From JANNPJ01 sp035474375 (lineage in GTDB: Bacteria; Actinomycetota; Actinomycetes; Actinomycetales; Kineosporiaceae), in contig DATINJ010000244.1 in the NCBI GenBank assembly GCA_035474375.1, positions 3,345-67,344 of the forward strand: 64,000 nucleotides of DNA, read 5' to 3'. The translations under genes were made by a program, and so were the position numbers. Shown here one piece after another: positions 25,488 through 34,853 of this stretch. How positions within the stretch are numbered: the stretch's first letter is position 1; each line of letters begins with the position of its first letter. The notes beneath the pieces were generated by a model that made no database searches, had not been told where the DNA came from, and saw nothing but the letters and a program-made list of their open reading frames with translations.

Positions 25488-25588
25488 CCGGATCCGCGTC
25501 GGCCGCCAGAGTGAGCACATGGCTGTACAGCTCACGCTGACGGTGACTAGATCAACGGGAACGCCGACCATGGAAAGCGGCCCCGGGT

Positions 25589-25651
25589 GATCGGCAGTTG
25601 CGCCCGTTTTCGTGCCGCGAAAGGCACTACCTGCGGGCCTAACTGGCGATC
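25589..25651. repeat. 63-base palindromic element, copy B
   Basis: The left arm 25589-25606 and right arm 25634-25651 are complementary at 15 of 18 positions, start with GATCG and end with CGATC. Length is exactly 63 bases, as in copies A and C. It lies between the convergent oxidoreductase and GTPase genes, where a bidirectional terminator would be expected. Confidence 0.65.
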
Positions 25652-25670
25652 TTCGCGGCAGGGCTGCGAC

Positions 25671-27266
25671 TCAGCCACGGACCCGGGTCAGGGCGTTACC
25701 CAGGGCGGCGTGCGCGGCCAGTTCTCGCTCGACCGGTTGCACCACCACCTCGTCTGCCAGCTGCCGCACCCGCTCGTCCAGGCGGCGACGAACTCGCCGG
25801 GCGCGGCGGCGCGCGCCGACCCGGGCGAATCCGGTACTGACCGCAGCCAGCAGCATCCCGAGAACCAGTCCAGCCACCAGCAGGACCGTCGGCACTGGCA
25901 ACGGACCCCAGTGCGGCAGTGGCGGATCCGGCAACTGCAGCCAGGCCACCGCGAAAAGCGCCAGCAGCCAAGCCAATCCGACCAGCGCGGCGGCGACCAG
26001 GAGCAGCTGGATCGCGCCGACGGCCCGCCACCACCGCGGCGGTCGGCCGAGGCCTAGATCGGTACCGGCCACCGCCCGGTCGAGCAGGTCGGGCAGCTCG
26101 GACCGGGAGCCGGTGGCGGCCCGGCGCACCACCGTCGGCCACGGCTCGGCCAGGTCGGCGGACGCCTGCTCGGCCAGCTCGCGCAGGGCGGAGTCGACCC
26201 GGGCCCGCTGCACGCCGGACGGCCCGGGCAACGAGGTCCGCACCAGTTCCGACGGGGTGTCGCGCAGCCGCAGTCGACGGGCCGGATCGAGCCGCAACCG
26301 GGACGTCCAGCGGGTGAGCGGCCAGCCGGTGACCTGCCGGGCTCGCAACCGGTGCGCTCCGGCGACCGCGTCGGCGACCACCTCCGCGCCGGCCGCCTCG
26401 CTCAGCGCCTCGACCAGGGACTGTCGCTGCGCTCGGCCCACCCCGCCGGCCGCCCCCGAGCAGGTGTCGTCCAAGGCATCGGCAAGTGCCGCCAGGTCTG
26501 CCTCCAGCCGCCGTACCGAGGCCCGCTTGGCCGCCACTCGGCCGGCCAGCTCCGCCCGCAGCGCGTCCAGCCCGGCGCCGGTGCGGGCCGAGGTCGCCAC
26601 GACCGGGACCGCCGCCAGCCCTTCGGTGCCCAGCAATCGGGTCAGGTCGGCCAGGCAACCCTTGGCCGCGACCTCGGACAGCCGGTCCACTTGATTGAGG
26701 ACGACGAGCATCACGTCAGCGTGGCCGGCCAGGGCGCTGAGATAGCGCTCGTGCACAGCGGCGTCGGCGTATTTCTGCGGGTCGAAAACCCAGATCAGCA
26801 TGTCCACTCGCTCGACCAGCCGATCCGCCGCCAGCCGGTGCAGCTGCTGCACGGAGTCGACGTCGGGCAGGTCGAGCAGCACCAGCCCGTCCAGGCCGGG
26901 ATCCGACCCCGGTCCGAGCAGGTGCCGTCGCGGCACCTCGAGCCAGTCCAGCAGCGCATCGGCCGGCTGCTCGCCCCAGACCGCGGCGTGCGCCACCCCG
27001 GTGGTCGGACGGCGCATGCCGACCATCGACAGCGGCTCCCCGACCAGGGTGTTGAACAGCGAGGATTTGCCGCTGCCGGTCGCACCCGCGAGCGCCACGA
27101 CGGTGTGCGCCGCACCGAACCGCAATCGATCGCCGGCCTTGCCCGCCACCCGCTCGATCTCGGTGACCAGATCCGCCTCGACCCGGTCGCGGGCCAGGGT
27201 CAGTACCTCGTCCAGGGCCTCCAGCCGGGCGGTGATCCCGCTCCGGCGCCCGGTCAGCAGGGTCAC
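25671..27266 (-). CDS. Dynamin-like GTPase with two C-terminal membrane helices
   Basis: 531 residues. G1 is GATGSGKSSL (residues ~62-71), G3 is LPDVDS, and the G4-like element is NQVDRL. The GTPase domain is followed by an alpha-helical stalk. Two hydrophobic segments near residues ~395-465 (AIQLLLVAAALVGLAWLLAL and VLLVAGLVLGMLLAAVSTGF) are followed by a basic C-terminal helix. It overlaps the other GTPase gene by four bases. The paired architecture resembles the Streptomyces dynamin-like pair DynA/DynB that supports sporulation septation, with this one in the membrane-anchored role; equivalence is an inference. Confidence 0.78.
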   Translation of the reverse strand: MTLLTGRRSGITARLEALDEVLTLARDRVEADLVTEIERVAGKAGDRLRFGAAHTVVALAGATGSGKSSLFNTLVGEPLSMVGMRRPTTGVAHAAVWGEQPADALLDWLEVPRRHLLGPGSDPGLDGLVLLDLPDVDSVQQLHRLAADRLVERVDMLIWVFDPQKYADAAVHERYLSALAGHADVMLVVLNQVDRLSEVAAKGCLADLTRLLGTEGLAAVPVVATSARTGAGLDALRAELAGRVAAKRASVRRLEADLAALADALDDTCSGAAGGVGRAQRQSLVEALSEAAGAEVVADAVAGAHRLRARQVTGWPLTRWTSRLRLDPARRLRLRDTPSELVRTSLPGPSGVQRARVDSALRELAEQASADLAEPWPTVVRRAATGSRSELPDLLDRAVAGTDLGLGRPPRWWRAVGAIQLLLVAAALVGLAWLLALFAVAWLQLPDPPLPHWGPLPVPTVLLVAGLVLGMLLAAVSTGFARVGARRRARRVRRRLDERVRQLADEVVVQPVERELAAHAALGNALTRVRG

Positions 27267-29023
27267 TGCGGCACGTCCGCCGTCGGGATGCCCGCGGCAC
27301 CGGGCCGGGTCAGTGATCGGGATGCCCGCCGCGCCCGCTCGAACTCATCCAGCGCGGCCCGCAGACCGACCGAGGAATCCACCGCGGGCGCGACGGCGTC
27401 CACCACCTCGACGAAGCGGTTGCGCTCGGTCTCCAGCAACGCTTCGACCCGCTCCAGCAGGTCGGCCCGGGCCCTGGTGGCCAGCATCCGGACCGCGCTG
27501 TCGCCGAAGATCGCCTCCAGCACCTTCTGGCTGGCCGCCGAGGTGCCACCGGCGATCAGCACCTCGGCCCCGCTCAGGCCCCCGGTCTGGGCGAAGACGG
27601 CGAGCATCAGGACCAGCCCGGCACCGTTGGTACCGAACGACGCCAACCGGGCCATCGTCCGCTTCTCCCGGCCTTCGGCCGCGACCAGCTGCAGTACCTG
27701 GCCCTGCCAGGCGCGCAACTCGCGTTCCAGGGCGGGCCGGAACTCCTCGGAGGAATGCGCCAGTGCGCGGCCGGTGTCGGCGAGCAGGGCGCGGCCGGCC
27801 GGCCGGACCCGCCAGGCGTCGACGGTCCGTTCCGCCGCGCCGTCCGCGGCCGAACGCAGCAGCGTCGCCAGGTTGCTCTCCAGCGCCTGCTCGACTGCGG
27901 CGGTGGGGGCGGGACGGCCGGTCAGGAACGCGGTGACCCGGTCCCGAAGCCGGCCGATCCGCTTCTCCAGGTTGCGGGTGAACTCGCCGGTGCCGATGAA
28001 TTCCTGCCAGCGGGCCAGTACCTCGCCGCGCAGCACGCTCCCGCTGCGGATGCTGTCATCGAACTCGCGCAGCGCATCGGCGTAGCTGGTGTCGGCTTCG
28101 TCGCGGAGCAGTGCCGCGGTGGCCACTTGGTCGTCGACCTCCCGAGCGACCGCCGACACCCGCTGCCGCATGCTCTGCAACGCGCCGTCCAGGGTGGTTC
28201 GGATCACCTCGGCTCGCGCCTCGGCATCGCCGGCCAGCCGGGCCAGCCAGGCGCGCAACGGCGCCACCACCGGTTCCGGCAAGCGCTCGTTCTCGGCCGC
28301 CAGCGTGGTTTCCGGGATCGCGAAGAGGGCGGCCCGGCCCAGCCCGTTCTCCTCAAGCATCTCGGCCAGATGGCCGCCGATCTCGCGGATTCCCTCCGGC
28401 GGCACCCGATTCAGCACCACCGCGAGCGCGGTACTGCGTTGCTGGGCGGTGTGCAGCAGGTCCCACGGCACGGCGTCGGCGTACCGGGCCGCCGAGGTGC
28501 AGAAGAGCCACAGGTCGGCCGCGGCCAGCAACTGGCTCGCCAGCTGCCGGTTCTGCGCCACCACCGAGTCGATGTCCGGGGCGTCGAGCAGGGCCACCCC
28601 GGCCGGAACCTGGGGGTGGGCGGTTACATGCAGGGTCCCGCCGCCGCCCTGACTGCCGTCGCCGGTGGTGCGCGACAGCTCAGGCAGAATCCGGTCCGCG
28701 CTGAACCACGGCAGATCCGCCGGGCTGCAGACCAGCACCGGACCACGGGTGGTCGGACGCAGCCAGCCGGCCTTGGTGACGTCGTCCCCCACCAGCGTGT
28801 TGACCAGAGTGGACTTGCCCGCCCCGGTGGAGCCGCCGACGACCGCCAGCAGCGGCGCGTCCAGTTGACGCAGCCGGGGCAGCAGGTAGTCGTCGACCTG
28901 GCCGACCAGTTCGGCCTGAGCCGCACGGCCGGCCTCCGCGCCCGGGGCGGCCAAACCCAGCCGGAGTCCGGCGACGCGGTGCCGGAGAGCATCGAGCGCT
29001 TCGGCCAGATCGGGAGCAGTCAC
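27263..29023 (-). CDS. Dynamin-like GTPase, soluble partner
   Basis: 586 residues. G1 is GGSTGAGKSTL (around residue 65) and G3 is DAPDIDS. RYADAVPWDLL and LNRVPPEGIRE occupy the switch/G4 area. A long helical region follows, with a Gly/Ala-rich hydrophobic stretch near 450-490 (GAGLVLMLAVFAQTGGL) that may insert into membrane. It is the first gene of a two-gene operon; the stop overlaps the start of the second GTPase. Such pairs remodel or stabilise membranes at division sites in actinobacteria (family knowledge). Confidence 0.78.
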   Translation of the reverse strand: MTAPDLAEALDALRHRVAGLRLGLAAPGAEAGRAAQAELVGQVDDYLLPRLRQLDAPLLAVVGGSTGAGKSTLVNTLVGDDVTKAGWLRPTTRGPVLVCSPADLPWFSADRILPELSRTTGDGSQGGGGTLHVTAHPQVPAGVALLDAPDIDSVVAQNRQLASQLLAAADLWLFCTSAARYADAVPWDLLHTAQQRSTALAVVLNRVPPEGIREIGGHLAEMLEENGLGRAALFAIPETTLAAENERLPEPVVAPLRAWLARLAGDAEARAEVIRTTLDGALQSMRQRVSAVAREVDDQVATAALLRDEADTSYADALREFDDSIRSGSVLRGEVLARWQEFIGTGEFTRNLEKRIGRLRDRVTAFLTGRPAPTAAVEQALESNLATLLRSAADGAAERTVDAWRVRPAGRALLADTGRALAHSSEEFRPALERELRAWQGQVLQLVAAEGREKRTMARLASFGTNGAGLVLMLAVFAQTGGLSGAEVLIAGGTSAASQKVLEAIFGDSAVRMLATRARADLLERVEALLETERNRFVEVVDAVAPAVDSSVGLRAALDEFERARRASRSLTRPGAAGIPTADVPQ

Positions 29024-29119
29024 AGCTCATCATGGCCAGTCCCGGAAATTTCAACCAGCGCACCCGCCCCGGGCGGACCCGGGGAAGCCTGCTAGTCGGT
29101 ACTGGTGTTGCATGAGGGC

Positions 29120-30136
29120 ATGAAGAAGATCGGGTTCCTGTCGTTCGGGCACTGGACACCGTCGCCGCAGTCGCAAACCCGCTCGGCCTCGGACGCGTTG
29201 CTGCAGTCCATCGAGCTTGCGGTCGCGGCCGAGGAGCTCGGCGCCGATGGTGCGTACTTCCGGGTGCATCACTTCGCCCGCCAGCTCGCCTCGCCCTTCC
29301 CGCTGCTGGCCGCCATCGGGGCCAGGACCAGCCGGATCGAGATCGGCACCGGCGTGATCGACATGCGCTACGAGAACCCGCTGTACATGGCCGAGGACGC
29401 CGGCGCGGCCGACCTGATCTCCGGTGGCCGGCTCCAGCTGGGCATCAGCCGGGGATCACCGGAGCAGGTGATCGACGGGTTCCGGTATTTCGACCACGAG
29501 CCCGCCGACGGCGCCGACCATGCGGCGATGGCCCGGGAGCACACCCGGTCCTTCCTTGACGTGATCAAGGGGGTGGGTTTCGCCCAGCCCAACCCACGGC
29601 CGATGTTCCCCAACCCGCCCGGCCTGCTGCGGATCGAGCCGCACTCCCCCGGGCTCAGTGAGCGCATCTGGTGGGGCTCGGGATCCCGTGGAACCGCGGA
29701 ATGGGCCGGTGAGCAGGGCCTGAATCTGATGAGCTCGACCCTGCTCACTGAGGACACCGGGGTACCGTTCCACCGCCTCCAGGCCGAGCAGATCCAGCGG
29801 TTCCAGGACGCCTGGAAGGCCGCCGGACACCAGCGCGAACCCCGAGTGTCGGTCAGCCGCAGCATCTTCCCGATCGTCAGCGATACCGACCGGGCCTACT
29901 TCGGCAACGATGCCGGCCGCGACCAAGTCGGTTACCTGGAAGGCGGCGCCGCTCGCTTCGGCCGGACCTACGCCGGGGAGCCGGACCAACTGGTCAAGGA
30001 TCTCGCCGAGGACGAGGCGATCGCCGCCGCAGACACCCTGCTGCTGACGATTCCCAACCAGCTCGGTGTCGACTACAACGCGCACCTCATCGGCAACGTG
30101 CTGAGCCACCTGGCACCCGAACTCGGCTGGCGCTGA
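29120..30136 (+). CDS. LLM-class flavin-dependent oxidoreductase (luciferase-like)
   Basis: 338 residues from the ATG at 29120 (a GTG at 29105 is possible). The fold start KKIGFLSFGHW, the GTGVIDMRYENPLYMAED stretch, GRLQLGISRGSPEQV and the LKDLAEDEAI-like closing region are typical of the luciferase superfamily. It is a monooxygenase or dehydrogenase using reduced flavin or F420. It precedes a phosphotriesterase-like hydrolase and an acyl-CoA ligase on the same strand, suggesting a catabolic unit in which an oxygenated (ester or lactone) product is opened and activated to a CoA ester (inference). Confidence 0.8.
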   Translation: MKKIGFLSFGHWTPSPQSQTRSASDALLQSIELAVAAEELGADGAYFRVHHFARQLASPFPLLAAIGARTSRIEIGTGVIDMRYENPLYMAEDAGAADLISGGRLQLGISRGSPEQVIDGFRYFDHEPADGADHAAMAREHTRSFLDVIKGVGFAQPNPRPMFPNPPGLLRIEPHSPGLSERIWWGSGSRGTAEWAGEQGLNLMSSTLLTEDTGVPFHRLQAEQIQRFQDAWKAAGHQREPRVSVSRSIFPIVSDTDRAYFGNDAGRDQVGYLEGGAARFGRTYAGEPDQLVKDLAEDEAIAAADTLLLTIPNQLGVDYNAHLIGNVLSHLAPELGWR

Positions 30137-30207
30137 GGGACACAGCCGTCGCAGACTTTCGTGAGCCAGGTCACAGGATGTGGCCGGACGCGGAGGAGGA
30201 ACACGAC

Positions 30208-31200
30208 ATGCCCAACACGCTGGCGACAGTGAACGGACCGGTAGCGGTCGATCAACTCGGCACCACGCTGATGCACGAGCACGTCTTCATACTCACCCCG
30301 GACGTGCAGCAGAACTACGGCGACTCCTGGTGGAACGAGGAGGAGCGGGTCGCGGACGCTGTCGAGAAGCTGCAAGCCCTCAAGAACGCGGGCATCGACA
30401 CCATTGTCGATCCGACCGTCGTGGGGCTCGGCCGCTACCTCCCGCGACTGCAGCGGATCAACAAGCAGGTGGACATCAACATCGTTGTCGCCACCGGGCT
30501 CTACACGTTCGACGAGATCCCGCACTTCTTCCACTACCGCGGCCCGGGTGCGCTGTTCGACGGCCCGGAGCCGATGACGCAGTTGTTCATCCGCGACATC
30601 ACGGAGGGGATCGCGCAGACCGGAGTGAAGGCGGCATTCCTGAAGGGCGTCGTCGAGGAGCGAGGGCTGACCCCGGACCAGACCCGGGTGCAGTCGGCTA
30701 TCTGCGAGACGCACGCGCAGACCGGCGTGCCGATCACGGTGCACACCAACGCCGCCGCGCAGACCGGCCGGCTTGCGCTGAATTTCTACCGCGACCACGG
30801 TGTGGACCTCGCCAAGGTCGTGATCGGGCACGCCGGTGACAGTAACGACCTGGACTACCTGAAGTGGATCATGGACCAGGGCGCGACCATCGGGTGCGAC
30901 CGGTTCGGCCTGGACGTCTTCAATCCGACTGCGGAGCGCGTCAGCACCGTCGCGACGCTCTGTGCCGATGGCTACGCCGATCGCATCGTGATCAGTCACG
31001 ACGCCTCCTGCTACATCGACTTCTTCTCCGGTGAGCAGTCGCAGCAGCAACTCCAGGCCGCCGTGCCGAACTGGAACTATCTGCACATCCCGCGCGACGT
31101 ACTCCCGGCGTTGCGGGAGGCGGGAGTGACCGAGAAGCAGATCACCACCATGCTGGTCGACAACCCGCGCCGCTACTTCACCCCGGCGGCCGGAGCATGA
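30208..31200 (+). CDS. Phosphotriesterase-family metal-dependent hydrolase
   Basis: 330 residues, amidohydrolase fold. Metal ligands are visible in order: HEH in LMHEHVF near the N-terminus, the bridging Lys in AAFLKGVVEE, His in VHTNAA, His in VIGHAGD, and Asp in VISHDAS. DRFGLD also matches the family. The ATG at 30208 follows a GGAGGAGG site. Relatives hydrolyse lactones (phosphotriesterase-like lactonases) more often than organophosphates. It overlaps the acyl-CoA ligase start by ATGA, so a lactone- or ester-derived acid passed to the ligase is plausible. Confidence 0.85.
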   Translation: MPNTLATVNGPVAVDQLGTTLMHEHVFILTPDVQQNYGDSWWNEEERVADAVEKLQALKNAGIDTIVDPTVVGLGRYLPRLQRINKQVDINIVVATGLYTFDEIPHFFHYRGPGALFDGPEPMTQLFIRDITEGIAQTGVKAAFLKGVVEERGLTPDQTRVQSAICETHAQTGVPITVHTNAAAQTGRLALNFYRDHGVDLAKVVIGHAGDSNDLDYLKWIMDQGATIGCDRFGLDVFNPTAERVSTVATLCADGYADRIVISHDASCYIDFFSGEQSQQQLQAAVPNWNYLHIPRDVLPALREAGVTEKQITTMLVDNPRRYFTPAAGA

Positions 31201-32726
31201 CAACGCAGGCGGGGCAGCAACCGTTCGACACCACTGGCATCACCCGCGACGCCTCCGGCGTGGCGAGGTACGTCGACCTCCCGGCGTCGGTGGTGGCCGC
31301 GTTCCGGGCGTCGGTCGAGCGCAACCCGGACGGCGAGGCGGTGGTTGAGGTTGGCGCCGATCGGCTCAGCTATACCGAGCTGTGGGATCGCGCGGCCGCG
31401 GTGGCCGGTGGGCTCCGTGAAGGCGGGTTCGCCGCCGGCGACCGGGCGGCGATCCTGCTGCCGGCCGGGACGGACTGGGTCTGCGCGTTCCTCGGCGTCT
31501 TGCTTGCGGGCGGCGTGGTGGTTCCGGTGAACACCAGGTTCGCCGAGCCCGAGGTCGAATACGTGCTGCAGGACTCGGGAGCGCGGCACGCCTTCCGGCC
31601 GGGCGAGCCGTTGCCGGCCGGGCAGCCGTTCGCGGTGGACGGGCTGACCCGCAGGGATCCGGCGGCGATCTTTTACACCAGCGGTACCACCGGGTTCCCC
31701 AAGGGCGCGGTGACCACCCACGAGAACTTCCTGTCCAACATCGAGACGGCGATCCGGGTGCTCGGCATCGACCGCACCATCGGCCCCAGCACCCGAAACC
31801 TGGTGTCGGTGCCGCTGTTCCACGTGACCGGCTGCAACACCCAGCTGCTGGTACAACTGGCGCTGGGCGGTACGACGGTGATCCTGCCGGCATTCAACGT
31901 CACGACATTCCTGACCACGATCGAGGCGGAGCAGATCGACACCCTGGTCTCGGTGCCGGCCATCTACGCGCTCGCCCTCGCGCAACCGAACTTCGCCGAC
32001 TACGCGGTCAGCAGCGTCGAGCGGCTGGCGTACGGGGGTGCGCCGATCGCACCCGCGCTGGTGGCAAGGATCAAGGAGGCGTTCCCCATGGCCCGGGTCG
32101 GGAACGGTTTCGGGCTGACCGAGGTCGCCTCGATCGCGACGTTCCTGCCGCACGAGTGGGCGGCCGAGCACGCCGACTCGGTGGGCTTCGCCGCCCCCGT
32201 GGTTGACCTCGCGCTGCACGAGGAGGACCCGGAGAGCGGCGTCGGAGAGCTGCTGATCCGAGGCCCCAATGTGGTCGCGGGCTACTGGAACAAGCCCGAC
32301 GCGACGGCAGCGGCGTTTGTCGACGGCTGGCTGCACACCGGGGACCTGGCCAGGATCGACCAGGCTGGGCTGGTCTACATCGTCGACCGGGCCAAGGACA
32401 TGATCAACCGCGGCGGGGAGAACGTGTACTGCGTCGAGGTCGAGAACGCGCTCGCCGGGGCGCCCGGCATCGCCGACGCGGCCGTCGTCGGCGTCCCCGA
32501 TGCCGTCATGGGCGAGAAGGTCGGCGCCGTGGTCGTTCCGGCCGCGGGTGCCGAGATCGACGTCGACGCACTGCTGGCCTACCTCGACGAGCGGCTGGCG
32601 GACTTCAAGGTCCCGCAGTACGTCGCCGTCAGCGATCAGCCGTTGCCGCGCAATCCGGGCGGCAAGCTGTTGAAGCGCCAGCTCCGGGAAGCCACCGACT
32701 GGGGCTCGCCGGTCCGGGGGCGCTGA
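31197..32726 (+). CDS. Acyl-CoA synthetase (AMP-forming, ANL superfamily)
   Basis: 509 residues. Core motifs are FYTSGTTGFPKGAV (A3), FGLTEVAS (A5) and GWLHTGDLARID (A7), with the C-terminal catalytic Lys in NPGGKLLKRQLR (A10). It converts a carboxylic acid to its CoA ester via an acyl-adenylate. ATGA overlap with the hydrolase gene. The substrate is unknown; medium-chain or aromatic acids are the usual range for this branch. The intergenic 32727-32874 holds no gene seen. Confidence 0.9.
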   Translation: MTTQAGQQPFDTTGITRDASGVARYVDLPASVVAAFRASVERNPDGEAVVEVGADRLSYTELWDRAAAVAGGLREGGFAAGDRAAILLPAGTDWVCAFLGVLLAGGVVVPVNTRFAEPEVEYVLQDSGARHAFRPGEPLPAGQPFAVDGLTRRDPAAIFYTSGTTGFPKGAVTTHENFLSNIETAIRVLGIDRTIGPSTRNLVSVPLFHVTGCNTQLLVQLALGGTTVILPAFNVTTFLTTIEAEQIDTLVSVPAIYALALAQPNFADYAVSSVERLAYGGAPIAPALVARIKEAFPMARVGNGFGLTEVASIATFLPHEWAAEHADSVGFAAPVVDLALHEEDPESGVGELLIRGPNVVAGYWNKPDATAAAFVDGWLHTGDLARIDQAGLVYIVDRAKDMINRGGENVYCVEVENALAGAPGIADAAVVGVPDAVMGEKVGAVVVPAAGAEIDVDALLAYLDERLADFKVPQYVAVSDQPLPRNPGGKLLKRQLREATDWGSPVRGR

Positions 32727-32874
32727 CTCGGGCGTTCGGCACAGTTGCCCCTCGTCTCCCTCCCGCCACGTATCAGGGCAAACCGGCACGCGATGAGATC
32801 TACGATGGGTCGGCAGCGGCCGATCGGATCGGCGTGATCAGCATCGGGCCGCCGCCGAGCTGATGGAGGTCACG

Positions 32875-33756
32875 GTGAGCGAATCACGAGGCGACGCATC
32901 GGACGAGACCTGGGGGTGGGCCTCGGCTGCCGACCAGGACGATCAGGGCGACTACCTGGACCAGCGGGAGTGGCTGGAGCGGCTGGACACCTCGGTGGTG
33001 CATCCGGCCCGGCGGTACAACTACTGGCTGGGTGGCAAGGACAATTTCGCGGCCGACCGGGAGTCCGGGGACGCGACCGCTGCGATGTTCCCGACCATCC
33101 GCACCGCCGTGGTGGAGAACCGCAGGTTCCTGCGCCGGGCGGTGACCCTGCTGACCCAGCAGGCCGGGATCCGGCAGTTCCTCGACATCGGCACCGGGCT
33201 GCCCTCGGCCGACAACACGCATGAGGTGGCCCAGCGGTTGGCCCCCGAGGCCCGGGTCGTGTACGTCGACCACGACCCCCTGGTGATGGTGCATGCCCGT
33301 GCGCTGCTCAGGCGTGCCTCTGACGCCGGTCTCACCGACTACATCGAAGCCGATCTCCGCGACCCGGACAAGATCCTCGAGCAGGCGAGACGGACGCTGG
33401 ACTTCACCCGGCCGGTGGCACTGATGCTGGTCGCGATCTTGCATTTCATCCGCGAGGAGGAGGATCCGTACGGCCTCGTCAGGCGGCTGATCGACGCCCT
33501 GCCTTCGGGTAGCTACCTGGTGATCTCGCACGGCACCGGCGAGTGGCTGACCCCGGAGATCATTGCCGAGTCCGCCACCGGGCCGGCACCGATCTGGTTC
33601 CGCAGCCGCGCGCAGTTTGCCCGATTCTTCGACGGCCTGGACGTGTTGGAGCCCGGGATCGTGTCGGCGGCGCACTGGAGAGCCGAGAACGAAGACCAGC
33701 CCCGCCCCAGCGCCCAGGAGGTCTCGATGTACAGCGCGGTCGCCCGGGTCCCGTAA
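32875..33756 (+). CDS. S-adenosyl-methyltransferase family protein (PF04672/DUF574)
   Basis: About 293 residues. HPARRYNYWLGGKDNFAADR is the signature of this actinobacterial family; LDIGTGLPSADNTHEVAQ is the SAM loop, and YVDHDPLVMVHARALL follows. The GTG at 32875 has GGAGGT just upstream; the ATG at 32863 would give four more residues but lies inside that ribosome site. These proteins are numerous in actinomycetes and mostly of unknown target. It appears monocistronic and converges on the LysR gene. Confidence 0.85.
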   Translation: MSESRGDASDETWGWASAADQDDQGDYLDQREWLERLDTSVVHPARRYNYWLGGKDNFAADRESGDATAAMFPTIRTAVVENRRFLRRAVTLLTQQAGIRQFLDIGTGLPSADNTHEVAQRLAPEARVVYVDHDPLVMVHARALLRRASDAGLTDYIEADLRDPDKILEQARRTLDFTRPVALMLVAILHFIREEEDPYGLVRRLIDALPSGSYLVISHGTGEWLTPEIIAESATGPAPIWFRSRAQFARFFDGLDVLEPGIVSAAHWRAENEDQPRPSAQEVSMYSAVARVP

Positions 33757-33782
33757 CGACCGGCTCGTGCTTTGCGGCCGGG

Positions 33783-34733
33783 TCAGAGGTCCGGGCTGTC
33801 CGGTCGGGCATGCGCGGGGTCGAGCCGGTCGGGTTCCGGGGTGGCCATGCTGGCTCGCAGGAAGCGGGCGAGGACGGGCGAAGGCCGTTCGTTGCGGCGC
33901 CACACGGCTGCCGATTCGATGGGTGGCAGATGCTGGACGATCGGGGCGGCGGCGACACCCGCGCGGGTGAGTCGGGTGACGGTGAACGGCATCAACGCCA
34001 CGCCGAACCCGGCAGCCACCAGGTTGAGCGCAGCGTCCAGGGTGGCGATCGTGTAGGTGCGTGCCGGAGTGCTCCCCGCGCGGTGCCAGGCCTCGTGCAC
34101 CAGATCTGGAAGTTCTGGCCAATCAGCGTTTTTCGCGGGCACCAGCCACCGCTCATCGGTCAGTCGGGTGAGGTCCACCGGCTGGGCCTGAGCCAGGCGG
34201 GTGGGCAGTACGGCAACCATCGGCTCGCGTCGCACCATGGCCGCCTCGAGATCGAGACTTTTCAGCCTTTCGATGTAGCCGGTGTTCGTCGCGTAGACGA
34301 GACCGACGTCGGCTCGCTGCGACCGGACTCGCTCCACGACGTCCATGGCGGTGACTTCGACGATCTCGATCTCGACGTCGGGCAGGTCTTCCGCGAACAC
34401 CCGCAGGGACGTCGGCAGCAGTTCCCAGGACGTACCGGACACGGCGGCCAAGGACAGCCGACCGCGCCGACCGTTGCCGATGGCGGTCGCGGAACTGGAG
34501 ATCTCCGCCATCGTGGCCATCAGTCGGCGGGCGTTGTCGGTCAGGTAGCTGCCGGCTTCGGTCGGCTCCACGCCCCTGGCGTGCCGGTGCAGAAGCTTGA
34601 CGCCCAGTTCGCGTTCCAATTGGGTGATCATGGTGCTGAGCGGTGGCTGGCTCATGTTGAGCCGAGCGGCGGCACGCGAGATCGACCGTTCCTCGACGAC
34701 GGTCACCAGGTAGCGAAGCTGCCGAACATCCAT
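33783..34733 (-). CDS. LysR family regulator of the aromatic catabolic cluster
   Basis: 316 residues. The N-terminal winged helix reads MDVRQLRYLVTVVEERSISR, with LNMSQPPLSTMITQLEREL as the recognition region; the periplasmic-binding-like effector domain follows from about residue 90. It is divergent from the maleylacetate reductase gene with a 120-base shared promoter region, the classic arrangement for LysR control of aromatic degradation. The co-inducer is probably a ring-cleavage or ring-hydroxylation intermediate (inference). Confidence 0.87.
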   Translation of the reverse strand: MDVRQLRYLVTVVEERSISRAAARLNMSQPPLSTMITQLERELGVKLLHRHARGVEPTEAGSYLTDNARRLMATMAEISSSATAIGNGRRGRLSLAAVSGTSWELLPTSLRVFAEDLPDVEIEIVEVTAMDVVERVRSQRADVGLVYATNTGYIERLKSLDLEAAMVRREPMVAVLPTRLAQAQPVDLTRLTDERWLVPAKNADWPELPDLVHEAWHRAGSTPARTYTIATLDAALNLVAAGFGVALMPFTVTRLTRAGVAAAPIVQHLPPIESAAVWRRNERPSPVLARFLRASMATPEPDRLDPAHARPDSPDL

Positions 34734-34742
34734 AGCTAGAAC

Positions 34743-34768
34743 ATATCGCTGGATCGATTTATTGATAT
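34743..34768. promoter_or_regulatory. AT-rich dyad, candidate LysR operator
   Basis: ATATC at 34743-34747 and GATAT at 34764-34768 flank an AT-rich core in otherwise GC-rich DNA, nine bases upstream of the LysR start. LysR proteins bind AT-rich dyads near their own start and activate the divergent promoter, so position and composition fit. Confidence 0.4.
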
Positions 34769-34853
34769 TGGACGTATCTCGAATGGCGTACCACTGTAGT
34801 CCTCAACCCACCCGACGTCGCGAGAGAGCGGGCCTTTCGGCCATGAGCACGCT

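Noticed and set aside
31173..32789. A 538-codon minus-strand frame opposite the acyl-CoA ligase
   Set aside because: The opposite strand has all ANL motifs; this frame has no recognisable domain and an Arg/His/Asp-rich composition typical of shadows.
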